A DNA stretch of 64,000 nt from Dermanyssus gallinae (lineage: Eukaryota; Arthropoda; Arachnida; Mesostigmata; Dermanyssidae). Below are positions 47,219-57,420 of this stretch, piece by piece. Both the position numbers and the translations under genes were made by a program. The stretch's first letter is position 1. Every line of letters begins with the position of its first letter. The stretch covers positions 58,547 to 122,546 of the forward strand of contig QVRM01002187.1 of assembly GCA_003439945.1 (NCBI GenBank). Direction: 5' to 3'. The notes beneath the pieces were generated by a model. It was not told where the DNA came from. It was given only the letters and a program-made list of their open reading frames with translations, and made no database searches.

Positions 47219-48960
47219 GATTGTAAAGATGGTATCTGAAGGTCAATCCTATTTAAAGGTTTAGAAAGCTGCTTAATAGGCAATTTGTCTTATGAATGGG
47301 AGACCAGAAATGTTTTTTTCGGAGTAACAGTGAAATTGGCTAAAAAGTATTTTATCTTATGCTGTCGGGCATACTTTGGCAAAGTGTGCGCAATTGCAAA
47401 GAAGTCGATAGACAAACCGACACATCATTCTCCTCTACTTCGAGAAACCGTACTTCGTCTGAAATTCATTTAACGTTGACACTCACAAAGCACATACATT
47501 TGGGATCATTTTGGCAGTCATTCACAATACTAGCCTAAACGCTTACAAAACTTCATCTGTTAAGAGCACAAGTTCAGGGAACTCAGTCTGTTTTTTTGCT
47601 GAAGAAATCCGCCAGCACGTGTCTAGCATCAGTAGGCCGCAAAGCGTGACCTTTCTGAAATCGAGACGGATATAGTTCTTCGCTGATTTCTGTAGAAATA
47701 GAAAAAAATCAGCCAAACAGACTGATGATCTCCTGCGTTTACTGCTCTGCAAAGCTCCGTTTGCGCAAGACGGCATATTTAATGGACAGAATTCTCACTT
47801 GTAGGCTAGCGAGAACCCGCATATAGCCCACCCAGCACGCACACCAGTATCGCTTCTCCGTGAACATTTTGCTGGGCTGCGCTGTTGAACAAGTGCCTTG
47901 TTTGCTGCTCATAAACTTCCCAAAGTGTTAAATAGAGGACCGTAACACATACTTCTGAGCAGAACCCCTGCGTGAACTGCTGGTTGTAGATGAGTCCTCC
48001 TAAGAGTATTCGCTCGAGCAGTGTGGCACCTACCTACTCGAAGCACGACGGGAGAACTAGCACACAACGTCACTGCAATACGGAATCCACCTAAATGATA
48101 CCCTCCCTCGGGGATCGACTAATTGGCCGATGGTAAATCGAGTCAAAGCGTACACAGCATACATATGGCCATCTAGTGTTGACCACCATTTTTTGTTCCA
48201 TACATCGACCACCGCCAAAAAACGCGGCTGGTTGTAATTTTGTAATTTGTTTTATTTATAATTTTCAAATTACCCGAAATTAAAATTTTCAACGTTTTAA
48301 ACACCCTGTATATTTATATACAAGGCACCCTTAAAAAAAATATTATTTTACGAAGACCTACAGCACCGTCAAGTCTGTGTAATCTTAGTTGAAATACCTT
48401 GTATATGTGAGTTATTCAGTAAATAAATATCTGTTTAAAATTGTTTTTCCACCTCCTACTTTTTCCAAAGAAAATACAACATTTATAAACATTGACAAAA
48501 GAGCTGGCTTTGATGTTTAAGGTCTATAGAGACTGCTTCGAGAAATAAATGTATTTTTTATTGCCACCTTAACCATGCTACATTACCTTATAATTTACTA
48601 TGATTGAATGAGTATCAAATGTATTACTTTTGACCTTCTCGAGTACGCGTGAACAAGCTAGCCGGTAGCTTTCAATTAGCCCTATGGGTAGTTCATGATG
48701 TATTAGGCGGTGTGGTGTAGTTTAACTAACCTCTTTAGTATCGCTGGGCGAATCGATGATTTGCTTAAGCCTGAACTGCACTTGGGCGAAGTGTGACGTA
48801 AGCGCCTGAAGTGAGTTATTCAGCTGCTCCTGCTCCTCGTGAAGCTGACGAAGGTATTCCGACCCGGCGTCACCCTCGAATGTTCGACTTTCGCCTAATC
48901 CTGCGGGCCGGCTTTGGCTGTACCCGCAGCACGCAAACACGCACATAGACGAGCTCATGA

Positions 48961-49035
<75 letters not shown>

Positions 49036-49219
49036 CAATAAGCGTATGCTGTACTAAAACCAATACGAACAATTCGAATCTCACCACTGTGCAATATGGA
49101 ACACTAATAATAAGAATACGATCAATAATAACCTATTTTCGAGATGGGACAACAAACTATATTCTCGAGCTGAAGGCGTTACGGGAGATCAGCGTAAGGG
49201 AAAGATAATAATAATAATA

Positions 49220-49286
<67 letters not shown>

Positions 49287-49917
49287 CCACAATTGTAGGG
49301 AAACACCGAAAAATTGAATAATAATAATATAATAATAATAATAATAGTAATAATAATAATTTAATTTATTTTATTCACACTGTCTGTGTAATACTCTATC
49401 TAGTTAAGATTGGAGTACATAAGTACTCCGGTTAATAATAATAATAATGAGCGCTCCCAAGTAAACATTCGTGCTGTTGTGTTTGCGTGCCTGCATGGAG
49501 TGTCAGTCATACTAACCAGCTGAGCCATTTTTCATCGTAGTACAACACCTCATCCTCGCCTTCCGAAGCCTGGCCGAGCGGCGCGAGTCGTTCTTCCAGC
49601 GAGAGCGCGTTGATGCCCCCCGGTGAGGTCGAAAGGCGTTCCACACTGCTGCTATCGCCGCCGCCATCGTTACCGAGGTAGAGGAAATCTTCTTCGTCGG
49701 CCCTTGTCCTGTCACACCGTCCTGCTGATAGGGACGTCACGGACTTCTCCCGCGGCACGCAGGACACAATGTTGTCGGCTGTGACGGCGGCCGCCGCCGC
49801 CGCTGCCGAGTTGGCGGGGCTACAGCCCTTAGCCGGAGCCAACGTGACGACTCCATGCGATGGACTCGACGAGTAGAAAGATTCCTCTTCGGTCGCCACA
49901 GGGTCCTCCTCCTCCAT
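41067..49917 (-). CDS. RUNDC1: RUN domain-containing protein 1 (RUNDC1), complete nine-exon coding sequence, 723 aa
   Basis: The coding exons on the minus strand are 49917-49517, 48917-48731, 46377-46288, 45944-45684, 45156-44998, 43778-43417, 42966-42858, 42247-41847 and 41268-41067. Their lengths total 2172 nt and the phases agree at every junction, giving 723 residues plus TAA; human RUNDC1 is about 613. Layout: an acidic, Ala-rich N terminus (1-133), a coiled coil starting with SHFAQVQFRLKQII (about 150-365), a Gly/Ser-rich linker (about 367-480), and a C-terminal RUN domain (about 524-715) ending LPVDLAVKQLQEMHEAF. RUN domains usually bind small GTPases. Vertebrate RUNDC1 has been reported to restrain p53 activity and autophagosome fusion, but its role in this animal is unknown. 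The start ATG at 49917 has a good context (AACATGG), and no in-frame ATG precedes it. Confidence 0.95.
41680..41775 (+). mobile_element. LINE 3' UTR fragment in RUNDC1 last intron
   Basis: agtctta-cactagtcgtcgct followed by gcatgtgcctcaagcaatgc resembles 3140-3205. It is a short diverged copy without coding sequence. Confidence 0.4.
41847..42247 (-). CDS. RUNDC1: RUNDC1 coding exon 8 (RUN domain, main part)
   Basis: The acceptor cactattag precedes 42247. It encodes SQAESAYNEQLTMAVRKGLA, GALRDLLQHGL, VWDLVLKYYFFKNG, TPARKLSESFNL, LLGVIHNIVCSHTPLRRSAD and HFKAFVCAAL. It matches the vertebrate RUN domain of RUNDC1 block by block (ELTMAVRKEL, SPARKLSQSF, KRSADSELKALVCMAL). It ends with two bases (AA) at donor GTGAGC. 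Reading straight through the donor would give a false stop after Lys. Confidence 0.95.
42858..42966 (-). CDS. RUNDC1: RUNDC1 coding exon 7
   Basis: The acceptor ctcccgtttcag precedes 42966; one base completes Gly487. The donor GAG|GTAACT gives phase 0. It encodes DMRAKLEIAIDKVLREVESA then EARQSSNSDYASESDE. It corresponds to the RLEVSVDRVKQLALR region just before the RUN domain. This exon was found by phase matching, not by ORF length. Confidence 0.88.
43073..43147. mobile_element. 75-bp MITE-like inverted repeat flanked on both sides by (TA)n
   Basis: The ends ggggtacaaacaagttttttt and aaaccggaaaaactttttgg followed by tagaccc pair as imperfect terminal inverted repeats of about 27 bp. (TA)n tracts abut both ends (43048-43072 and 43149-43172). 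The agaccc terminus resembles the larger element at 61173-62150. Confidence 0.65.
43417..43778 (-). CDS. RUNDC1: RUNDC1 coding exon 6 (linker, Gly/Ser-rich)
   Basis: The acceptor cacggtgcag precedes 43778 and the donor GG|GTGAGA gives phase 2. It encodes about 120 residues: NREAVGTDTDTTDEEGG, a basic stretch around RVRRPMRRTASS, the conserved helix VERMTAILQLFAMLHFGSCG, and a Ser/Gly-rich run. Vertebrates have ALAVLQIFAVSQFGC at the same place. The long low-complexity flanks account for part of the extra length over human RUNDC1. Confidence 0.9.
44998..45156 (-). CDS. RUNDC1: RUNDC1 coding exon 5 (VNPAKVKEQL block)
   Basis: The acceptor cattttgttcag precedes 45156 and the donor is CAG|GTGAGT; both borders are phase 0. 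It encodes FVNPAKVKEQLVEQLRTQVT, DLERYIEFLHQE and a Cys-containing tail, NANCSCTCDSHTQ. Vertebrate RUNDC1 has the nearly identical VNPARVKEQLVEQL followed by a short Cys-rich stretch. Confidence 0.95.
45684..45944 (-). CDS. RUNDC1: RUNDC1 coding exon 4 (central coiled coil)
   Basis: The phase 0 acceptor is gtcaaatag and the donor is GAG|GTAGAT. It encodes 87 residues including QQRRKQQELMNRLRSQLQEL, ETYAYE, LPSNVLLERQNFILEQLKSR and LTSEELKQKVDAAIKE. These match the vertebrate LETFAYQEG, LPQSVVLERQ and STEELRQRVDAAV blocks in order. Confidence 0.95.
46288..46377 (-). CDS. RUNDC1: RUNDC1 coding exon 3
   Basis: This is a 90 nt phase 0-0 exon with acceptor tgctggtttcag and donor CCG|GTAAGG. It reads ALLKELEEFAFRGVPDLREP then TEDAREVMSP. 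LLxELExFAFRG is a conserved RUNDC1 block. The exon is below the usual ORF length cut-off and would be missed by simple ORF calling. Confidence 0.93.
48170..48440. repeat. AT-rich element end-like sequence in RUNDC1 intron
   Basis: Contains aaacaccctgtatatttata then caaggcaccc and, later, aataccttgtatatgtgag, resembling paired ends of a small DNA transposon. No coding sequence; assignment weak. Confidence 0.25.
48731..48917 (-). CDS. RUNDC1: RUNDC1 coding exon 2 (start of coiled coil)
   Basis: The acceptor gggtacag precedes 48917; one base completes Cys134. It encodes LHEEQEQLNNSLQALTSHFA then QVQFRLKQIIDSPSDTKE, which closely matches the SHFAQVQFRLRQV block of vertebrate RUNDC1. The donor AG|GTTAGT gives phase 0. 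The region is heptad-rich and helical. Confidence 0.93.
49517..49917 (-). CDS. RUNDC1: RUNDC1 coding exon 1 (acidic, Ala-rich N terminus)
   Basis: It encodes residues 1-133, beginning MEEEDPVATEEESFYSSSPS and ending YYDEKWLSW, then two bases of Cys. The donor TG|GTTAGT is at 49516. It includes a run of seven alanines and many Asp/Glu/Ser. This is the least conserved part of the protein; the assignment rests on phase and position. An acceptor-like ggtcag lies about 37 nt upstream of the ATG, so a 5' UTR exon may join there. Confidence 0.85.
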
Positions 49918-50089
49918 GTTGGGCGCGAAGCGTTTGCCGAACGGGGGGTACCTGACCGAAGTATCCGGAGCTAGCCATGACAACAACAACGACAACGACG
50001 ACGACGACAACGAAGAAACGAGACTTCTTGAATTACATCCAATGTGTATCTATCGACCTGTTTGTGAGTCTTCTTTCAGTCTGCCAGTC

Positions 50090-50131
<42 letters not shown>

Positions 50132-50556
50132 GCCGTTGTAGCTAGTCTGGGGTACCAGCTCAAGCAAGAAGTATTTGTCTTTTGGAATATAGAGTGAATT
50201 TGGCCTCTGTTTGCATAAAAAAGGGAATAGGTAGAGTGTGCGGTCGCTGTAAAAGCCAACGTTGTGGGTGGAAACAGTTCAGTCATCGTAAAGTATATAT
50301 GCATAAGGTTAGATGTGGGCACATAATAGTAATCAGATACAGCGTCCTTAAACAGCGGTTTAATAAGCAGTTAAACCGACGCAGATGACACGCTATTCAT
50401 CGAAGTTGTTTATTTACAAAGCACTCGCACCTTCAAAAGGTCGATTCGATAAAAAAAAAAACACATTCAGACCGTCGCAAGTGGATGAAATGGTCACATA
50501 AAACGTAATTGCACTCACGGTAATAAGCTATATTGGACAACAGCAGCCTCCGGTAG

Positions 50557-50591
<35 letters not shown>

Positions 50592-51791
50592 CGGCATGAG
50601 AGGACAAACTGTCAAACTCAACAGGTCCGGCGTAAAAATAAATAATGTCCATTCGGGTGGGTTTAGATCGGGAGCCAGAAAGGAATGGATTTGACCGTCG
50701 GCGACATATATATATATACATAAAATGCAGGCACACCACACTGTCTATACGGCTTACCGATAGCAACAGGATTATGTCATATAGCTGAACTAGCGCGTCT
50801 AGCGCCTTCATTCGTGAGCAAAACAGATTGCACAGAAGTTCGCCTTCGACGATAGCTGCTTTGTGCACATTGAGTGACACGGACAGCCGCGAGACGTCAA
50901 CCCACGTACCCACGTGAAATTGACAAAACTTTGTGACAAGACTTCGTTCAACACTCGATTTAAGAGCAATTGCTGGAAACGATGCTTCACTTATAGCCGA
51001 TTTTACGACGTGCGCAACTCGGTAGGGATACTGTATGCGTTGCCTAACGTTGTTCCCAACGATTGGAGAGTGGGTTCGGAACCCAACTAAAACTAGCCCC
51101 TGCGATTCTACTGACGCAGAATTGCCTAACCTAGCGAGATTAAATGCTCTTATCGCTCCCCCCCCTTCGCTTTCTCTCTCTTCCTCTTTGTTTCGTCCAT
51201 CTCTCCGCGTCCCACTCTAATAAAAAACAAACCCTGTTATAAATAGAACGAGCAGATGATTTGGACAGACAACAAATCCATACGACAGAATAAGGGTGAT
51301 AAGTGTTAAGGCATACATTTATATTTGCGTAGCTGCTATATGTTGCTCTACATTCCCATATATATATATATATATAGGGGAAAAGAGAGAGACCGAAACA
51401 AGCACAGATAACTGACGCGCTCCAAAGTAGACCAATCGATGATCGAACGAGGCCAAGGCTAACCGATTACTGACGGGCAAAGCAAAGCAGAGTCCTTGCG
51501 CCGCAACTGTTGCTGCACCGCTCTCAACGCTTTCTGCAGAGTGTTGAGAGCCCATTGCCCCCTGCTGGGCTCGTTCGAGTCTTTCCGCCTACAAAGTTCG
51601 TAATTGCCATGTTAGCTGCCGTCGGCGGAGTGCAACTTGTGCTCGTTGAACGCCACGGCACATCAGTGTTGACGGCAATAAGCATAGGCTGCCACTGAAA
51701 CCAAACTAATTGGAAATCAGCGTGTGGAAATCCGCGCACTCTAGCATCAAGCGATAATGTGGATAAAAGTCCCTTGCCTCTAGTTGTTCCT

Positions 51792-51796
<5 letters not shown>

Positions 51797-51882
<86 letters not shown>
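51797..51882. repeat. (CT)n(TA)n(GA)n palindromic microsatellite
   Basis: A CT run passes directly into a (TA)n run and then into a GA run of similar length, so the whole roughly 85-bp block is close to its own reverse complement and could form a long hairpin or cruciform. Confidence 0.9.
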
Positions 51883-52814
51883 GAAAGAGAGAGAAAGTAA
51901 GTAAAACATTTAAAGATACATGAGTTAATAACCCGTGTATGCCAAAACCGATATGCCAGCTGTCATTGGGCTTTTATAGTACGTTGGTTATTCACTAATC
52001 TACCGATACTATATATATATATATATATATATATAAGGAGGCTGTAGAAAAGAAGAGGCAGCTCGTATTAAAAGATGCGGCGCGAGCAAAACAAATGACA
52101 CATACTCAAAAGACCTGAAGACCACGATCGACGACTGAAGTCAATTCATAGTCCAACCCAAAGGAATTGCTGAGATGCTCGCAGCCTTCCTCTGATGAAC
52201 GCCAAAGTCTACCCCTCAGCCGCTGCTTCCCCACGTCTTCCTAGGAGAACTTCTAGACGCTTACCTACAGACTTTACGCAGTCAAGTAATGGTCCATTAG
52301 GGTCATTCAATCAGACGGACGTTTTGGACACGTCCTCGCGTCGACATAATACACACACGCCGGAAGCCCAATATCGAAGTTTTCCATGATCGTGGTAGCG
52401 GCAAATTAGAAGGAAAAATCCACGCAAAGCTGTCTTTTTTCGTCTTTCACTATCAACTTATCTTTTCTTCTGGCATGCTAGCATAGCTAATAACTGAGTA
52501 TGTAATCATAATACGCTTATTCGGCACGTGTCAATTCAGACACGAAGTGTACAGCAAAAGAGGTATGCTGTTCGCAGTAGCAGTTCACCTGCCCAAAGTA
52601 AATTAAGGGTAGATGAGCGGCGAAGTTACCCCTTAGTTTTCGATTTCTGTCTCTTTCTCGTCTCTCGTCTCCTCTTGTGCGCAAGCTAACAAAGTGAAGG
52701 AACTGAATTATAGTATATCTATTAGCCAGTTCATTGTACGATATCGTTGTTGCACGTTCACTGTTACCATGAAGTAATACCACATATATCGCGGTCATGT
52801 AGGTTAGGCGATCA

Positions 52815-53215
52815 TCAGGTTTTTAGTGGGGTTGAGAAGTTCCCACACTAGCCCGAGACCAAAGGAGTGTGCGTTATGCATTGTTTGCCCCCCGTAAAAA
52901 ACGCTAAGGGAACGGTGCAAGCCGACTATCTGGCCGACGAAGCACAAGAACGTATGCAATACAACGTATGTCGGGCTGCAGAAGTAGTCAACGAAGTAGC
53001 GAGGCTTGTACATACGGGTACCATATATCACACCACGTTTTCTGAACGCCTTCGTCGTATGTACATGTAGTTGCCTAGGCAAAGCGGGTCGCAACTTGGA
53101 AACGTGGGCCCTATCGCAGGCCCCTTACTCTGAAGGTGGCGGCGACGCGGCCTTTGTTGCAGTTGCTCGGTTGGCATTGAAACTGCTAAGCTACGCTAAC
53201 GGCGAGCCCCAATGA
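52815..53215 (+). mobile_element. LINE 3' UTR fragment followed by unassigned open frames
   Basis: aggtttttagtggggttgag then cccacactagcccgag is the reverse of the family 3' UTR motif, implying a plus-strand LINE end. The next 350 bp hold protein-like frames (ADYLADEAQERMQYNVCRAA; then GRNLETWALSQAPYSEGGGD) with one frame change. They may be element or unknown coding debris. No family recognised. Confidence 0.35.
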
Positions 53216-53530
53216 CAGTCAATAACGAATGACAGAACACTTGACAACTCGTGCACTGCCATTGTATCGTATCGTTCACCAAGACGCATTCCCGCATCCT
53301 ATCCTACATGAAATCGAGGCCCCGTCTCCACTCCTCTCGCGACACGTTGTGTCTCTCTGTCCATCTCGTTCTCCCTGCCTGGTACGTCTTGCTTTGGCAC
53401 GCAAGCACCTGTCTTTGCTGTCAAAGATGAACATCTACATGACTGAGCTGAAAAACACCTGTCTGTCTCAGTCTAGCAGGTTCAACGACACAAAGCGCTC
53501 AATGAGCCCATATATACATATATATATATA

Positions 53531-53719
53531 CCGAGCAAGATGGCTTAGTGGCAGAGCCCTTGTTTTGCATTCGAGAGGACTGGGTTCGAAGACCCAGACC
53601 GGACCACTCTTAAATTGGCTTGCATGGTTTCCAATTTAGACAAGGTAAATGCCGGAATGGATTACAAATTAGCCATGACATGAAAAAACCGTACACGGGC
53701 ATTAGCCTGACGGAAAATC

Positions 53720-53745
<26 letters not shown>
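53531..53745 (+). mobile_element. tRNA-Ala-derived SINE (family C)
   Basis: The head at 53531-53605 has an A box (atggcttagtggcagagccc), an anticodon loop with TGC (Ala), and a B box (ggactgggttcgaagaccc). The body reads tggtttccaatttagacaag, gtaaatgccggaatgg, tagccatgacatg, cgggcattagcctgacgg, ending in an A run and (TA)n. It also opens right after a (TA)n tract. A tRNA pseudogene is the alternative for the head alone. Confidence 0.75.
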
Positions 53746-53751
<6 letters not shown>

Positions 53752-54062
53752 CATTACTCGTTTTACATATATATATATATATAACGCTCCGATCCATCGC
53801 ACTCTTTTATACTTTCGTCTGCACTAAGGTAAACGCTTTTTCAAACGTTACGCAGATGCATGCATTATGCTCGCGTATTTGCATATATTACATATCAAAT
53901 ATTACGTTCCAACAACAACTGCGCTGGATTACGTCTCGCCGAACGATCCCATGTATGAGGAACTCATGAAAAGTCGACTGTGTTCTGAATTCAGTTAGTT
54001 TTGAAGTTTTTGAATTTTTAGTTTAAATTGTTTTTTAGTTTTTTAATCATTTGTGGCTCATT

Positions 54063-54127
<65 letters not shown>

Positions 54128-54207
54128 CTACATGGCACATTGAGGTATATGAATCACAGACAAATGTGTTGGGATTAACAACAAAAGCAAAGCCGTAGAC
54201 TGATACC

Positions 54208-54245
<38 letters not shown>

Positions 54246-54246
54246 A

Positions 54247-54293
<47 letters not shown>

Positions 54294-54447
54294 GAGTAAG
54301 TCACATCTGCTGGCACCCTACGTTACGGGCGTTATCACACACACACTCCACAAGTTCACGCATTGTAAATGAATGTCTAGAAAACATTCGAGGGCGAGCG
54401 TTTTCGAGAGTGGATAATATTGCGCGTACGCTGTTTGAAGGACTTAC

Positions 54448-54600
54448 CTGTCAGTCGAGATGAGTTGTGTTGGCCTGCTGCTGGCTACGGAGCCTGTTGT
54501 TGCTTCTCCTTACGCCGTTACTTTACGGAATCACCTACGTCTACTCTAATACGATAGAGGGTAGATTCTCAAACTCGTTCTCGACTAGGCTAGCTATTCC
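54448..54600 (-). promoter_or_regulatory. possible non-coding first exon and promoter side of RUNDC1
   Basis: On the minus strand a consensus donor, CTGACAG|GTAAGTC, ends at 54448. It could join the acceptor-like ggtcag 37 nt upstream of the RUNDC1 start codon, giving a 4.5 kb 5' UTR intron. The transcript start is not visible; the upper limit given is arbitrary. This is inference from splice signals only. Confidence 0.3.
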
Positions 54601-54662
54601 GTGTCGATTTGACGTAATTGACGGTTTGAGTCTGAACTAAATTCAACTCAACTCTCTACTAT

Positions 54663-55109
54663 TCACTGTTCACTGATATGTGACCGTGTGTGACGGAAAC
54701 TAAGGGCCATGCCATGTCCGGTGTAGAAAGACGGACCAACAGGACACTTGTTAGTCCGTTCCGATTGAAGTGAAGTCAAACTCGCTGAAGGCGGCTTGAT
54801 CCATCGGCGAACAGCGGCGAACACACGGCCGTATTGCACAGAATAAAAGACGCCTAGGCTGGGTTTTGTTGCTTTACTCGATTCTATCGTTTTGTCGGCA
54901 ATTCCTGTCCGTGTGGTTACTGTTGTTCCTGTTTCCGTTGTCGTGGTCGTGGTTGCCACTGTGACATCTGCTTGTAGGGGCTGCAGGTCCTGCTGAATGA
55001 AGCGGTCATCGCGCCTTGTCGGGTCGCCGGTGAGCCAATCCAACCATGGCCAGTCGGCTAGGAAAGCACGAAAGGACGAGGTCCGTGTACAAAACAACAA
55101 AATGACCAC
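54663..55109 (-). other. unassigned open frame upstream of RUNDC1
   Basis: 148-codon minus frame (SSFRAFLADWPWLDWLTGDP ... VATTTTTTETGTT ... KCPVGPSFYTGHGMALSFRH). The composition is partly protein-like, with a Thr run. No family or splice support. It may be an upstream exon or chance in a GC-richer promoter-side region. Confidence 0.2.
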
Positions 55110-55133
55110 GATAGGACCACCAAGTTCCTCACG

Positions 55134-57150
55134 ATGGTCCTACTCACGGCAGGCTTTGAGGTAGTCGATGAACTTTACGACAACGACGACGACGACTACA
55201 CGAAGACCACGACAACGATGGTCGTGAACTACAACGACTACATCGATGAGGACCCTGCTGCTGCTGTTACTGCTATTGTCTGTCGTCCTCCTCCAGGAGA
55301 CGTACAACACCGCAACGTCAAGGAGTTCACGAGACCCACCGCGCCGTTGATGAGAAGGTGGTGGTGGTGGTGCAAGACGCCGCTGTCACCGATGCCGGCG
55401 ACGAGACCAATGCCGACCGCACGCACGACAGGCACCGCGCGCAGGCCTGACACCACCACAGTCCTTCTCAACAACAGCTATCGTAGAAGAAGTCGTAGTA
55501 AAAAGAACGTGTAGTAACAGAGCAGAGCAGAGAAGCAGCAGGATCCAACTAACCAACCAGTCAGCCAGCCAGCCAATCGGCCGTGTTGTGCTTCAGCTCC
55601 CCGAGCCCATATGGCTGTCGCTCCCTCTCTCGCGCCACGGTAACAGCCGCTCTCTGAGGGCGCCTCTACCGTCACTACACGGCCGTTGTTGTCGTTTCCA
55701 CAGCTACACAGGCCCGCTATGCAGGCGCCATCGACGCCGCTGCTGCTGCTGTTGTTGTTGATTCTGCTGCGGTGCTTGCCACATTTGGCCCAAACAGGAC
55801 CGCACTGACCGCGGCCTATAGGGAAAGCAAGGAGCGGCCCATAGAGAAAGCAAGGAGCGGCCCATAGAGAAAGCAAGGAGCGGCCCACAGAGAAAGCAAG
55901 GAGCGGCTCAATGACGAGGACCCACCGACCGTCCGTTCCTCCTCCGTCTATGAATGTCCGAAGGGAACGACTCTCCCCCCTTGTTCCTTTGTTTTCCTTA
56001 CCCCTCTCTTGCGTTCTCCATTCCTCTCCATCTATCCCCGTCTCTCCCCCCTCTCTGTCTGCCCCTCTCTGTTTGCCCCCCTCTGTGCGTCTAGCTTCGA
56101 GTGTGAATGTGTGTGTGTAGATATGCAGAAGGGTCTCTTCTCGTGAGTGGTAGGTGGTTCGGACCACCAGGCCTGGGTGGGTCTGTAGTTTGCCATTAAG
56201 CCCGTTTGTACGGCGGCGGCGGCGGTAGCGGCAACCATGATGATGACGATGATGATGATAGTGATGCGGGTGCTCCTCGTTGGGTGACGTCAAGTGAGAT
56301 TCGCGGCCAGATCGCACAGACATAGATCGAGGTGCCCGCTATGGGCACGCCGGAGCGAAAGGGATAAGGACAACGGATAAGGATCGAACGAGCTGCAGAG
56401 AGGATTTCCAACGTTGACGACGACGAGGGGCGGAGTTTAAAAGGATAAACGTCTTGCCGTTTGTCAACGACCAAGAGGTCGACGAAGCGAAAATACAGAG
56501 AGAGAACAACAACAATCACAACAACAACAACCGAGAACCGTTGAACGACAACCACAACATACACACAAAAGAACAACACCTTGACCAACAACAATGACCC
56601 TAGCAACCGTAGGTAAAAACAAAAAAACAGACCAATTGTCAGTTGTGAGGGTGGTGGAGGAGAAGGACAAGGAGAACGAAACAGAGAGATAGAAGACGAC
56701 CCTCACTCTATAATGGAGAAATAGTAGGTTTGTAGTCGTGGTTGCAGCACGCACGGTGGCAGTATAAGTAGAAGTAGTAAAGCAATAGTGTAGTAGTCGA
56801 AGAAGGAATTGTGGAATAAGAGGAAACCGCATGGGACCCGCGGTAGCAACCATGCCGACAGTAAATGAGGTGGTATCCGAAGTCAACGAAGAAACGTGAC
56901 GGGAATCCTGCAAAGACTTCTTCACCCACCACCATGCGATGTGTTTTTTGTTGTTGCGGTTGTTGTTGTTGTTGCTGCTGTTGTTGTTATTATTGTTACC
57001 CCGGCAAGTCGATAGTGTTGCTATTTTCATAGTTGATCCCATTATTGCTGTTGTTACGGGTTGTAGCACCAGAAGAACAACAAAGGGGTAACTGACTAAT
57101 CGAGACATTGTGTTGCTATTGTTGTTGTTGTTGTTGTTGTTGTTGAGGTT
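55134..57150. other. GC-rich, trinucleotide-rich region upstream of RUNDC1
   Basis: Holds GAC/ACG runs (55170-55250), GGT runs (55360), (CTG)n near 55738-55758, CCT-rich 55920-56100, (GCG)n at 56210-56226, and CAA/TTG runs (56500-56600, 56940-57000, 57116-57146). Long open frames, including one of 281 codons on the minus strand, are explained by these biased repeats. Possible promoter zone. Confidence 0.4.
55822..55912. repeat. 23-bp tandem repeat, four copies
   Basis: The unit gaaagcaaggagcggcccat plus aga occurs four times in a row with one or two changes. The 23-bp period is not a multiple of three, so the frame rotates through it, arguing against coding use. Confidence 0.9.
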
Positions 57151-57420
57151 CTCTGTTTCTGCTAATCCTATCGTTTATGCTTATTCATTAACAAGTGTTT
57201 TAGTAATACATAGGTGCTCGACGTTTTCTGTTTATCATTTCTTTCTGTCATGACCGGTTACAGTACACTCAAATATTCACCTGATTTAAATTAAATTTCA
57301 TCAAAACCACTTTAAGGGTGGCCAGACTTCATTTAAGCACACCATGCTCCCGAATGCAAAGCAATAATTCTGCTCCCAATCCACCTTGCTTGGTGAAACA
57401 CAGTACATTTGATTTTGCTA

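Larger units (their letters stand above)
50023..54447. other. putative 5' UTR intron of RUNDC1; repeats, no other gene
   Basis: Apart from the elements listed separately it holds (TA)n at 50094-50128, 50572-50591, 51359-51376, 52012-52034, 53746-53782, 54066-54123 and 54212-54290. I see no convincing exons. Confidence 0.5.

Noticed and set aside
49507..50010. RUNDC1 start at 50010 instead of 49917
   Set aside because: The upstream extension has no ATG (it would begin at TTG) and is a TCG/TTG repeat; the ATG at 49917 has a better context.
53531..53605. Functional tRNA-Ala gene
   Set aside because: Acceptor stem does not pair well and a SINE body follows; better called a SINE head.
55478..56323. 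281-codon minus-strand open frame, the longest in the window
   Set aside because: Composition follows trinucleotide and 23-bp tandem repeats, the frame rotates through the tandem units, and no domain or splice support is seen.
56464..57108. 214-codon minus-strand frame with Asn and Thr runs
   Set aside because: It is produced by CAA/TTG and AAC repeats; no recognisable protein text.
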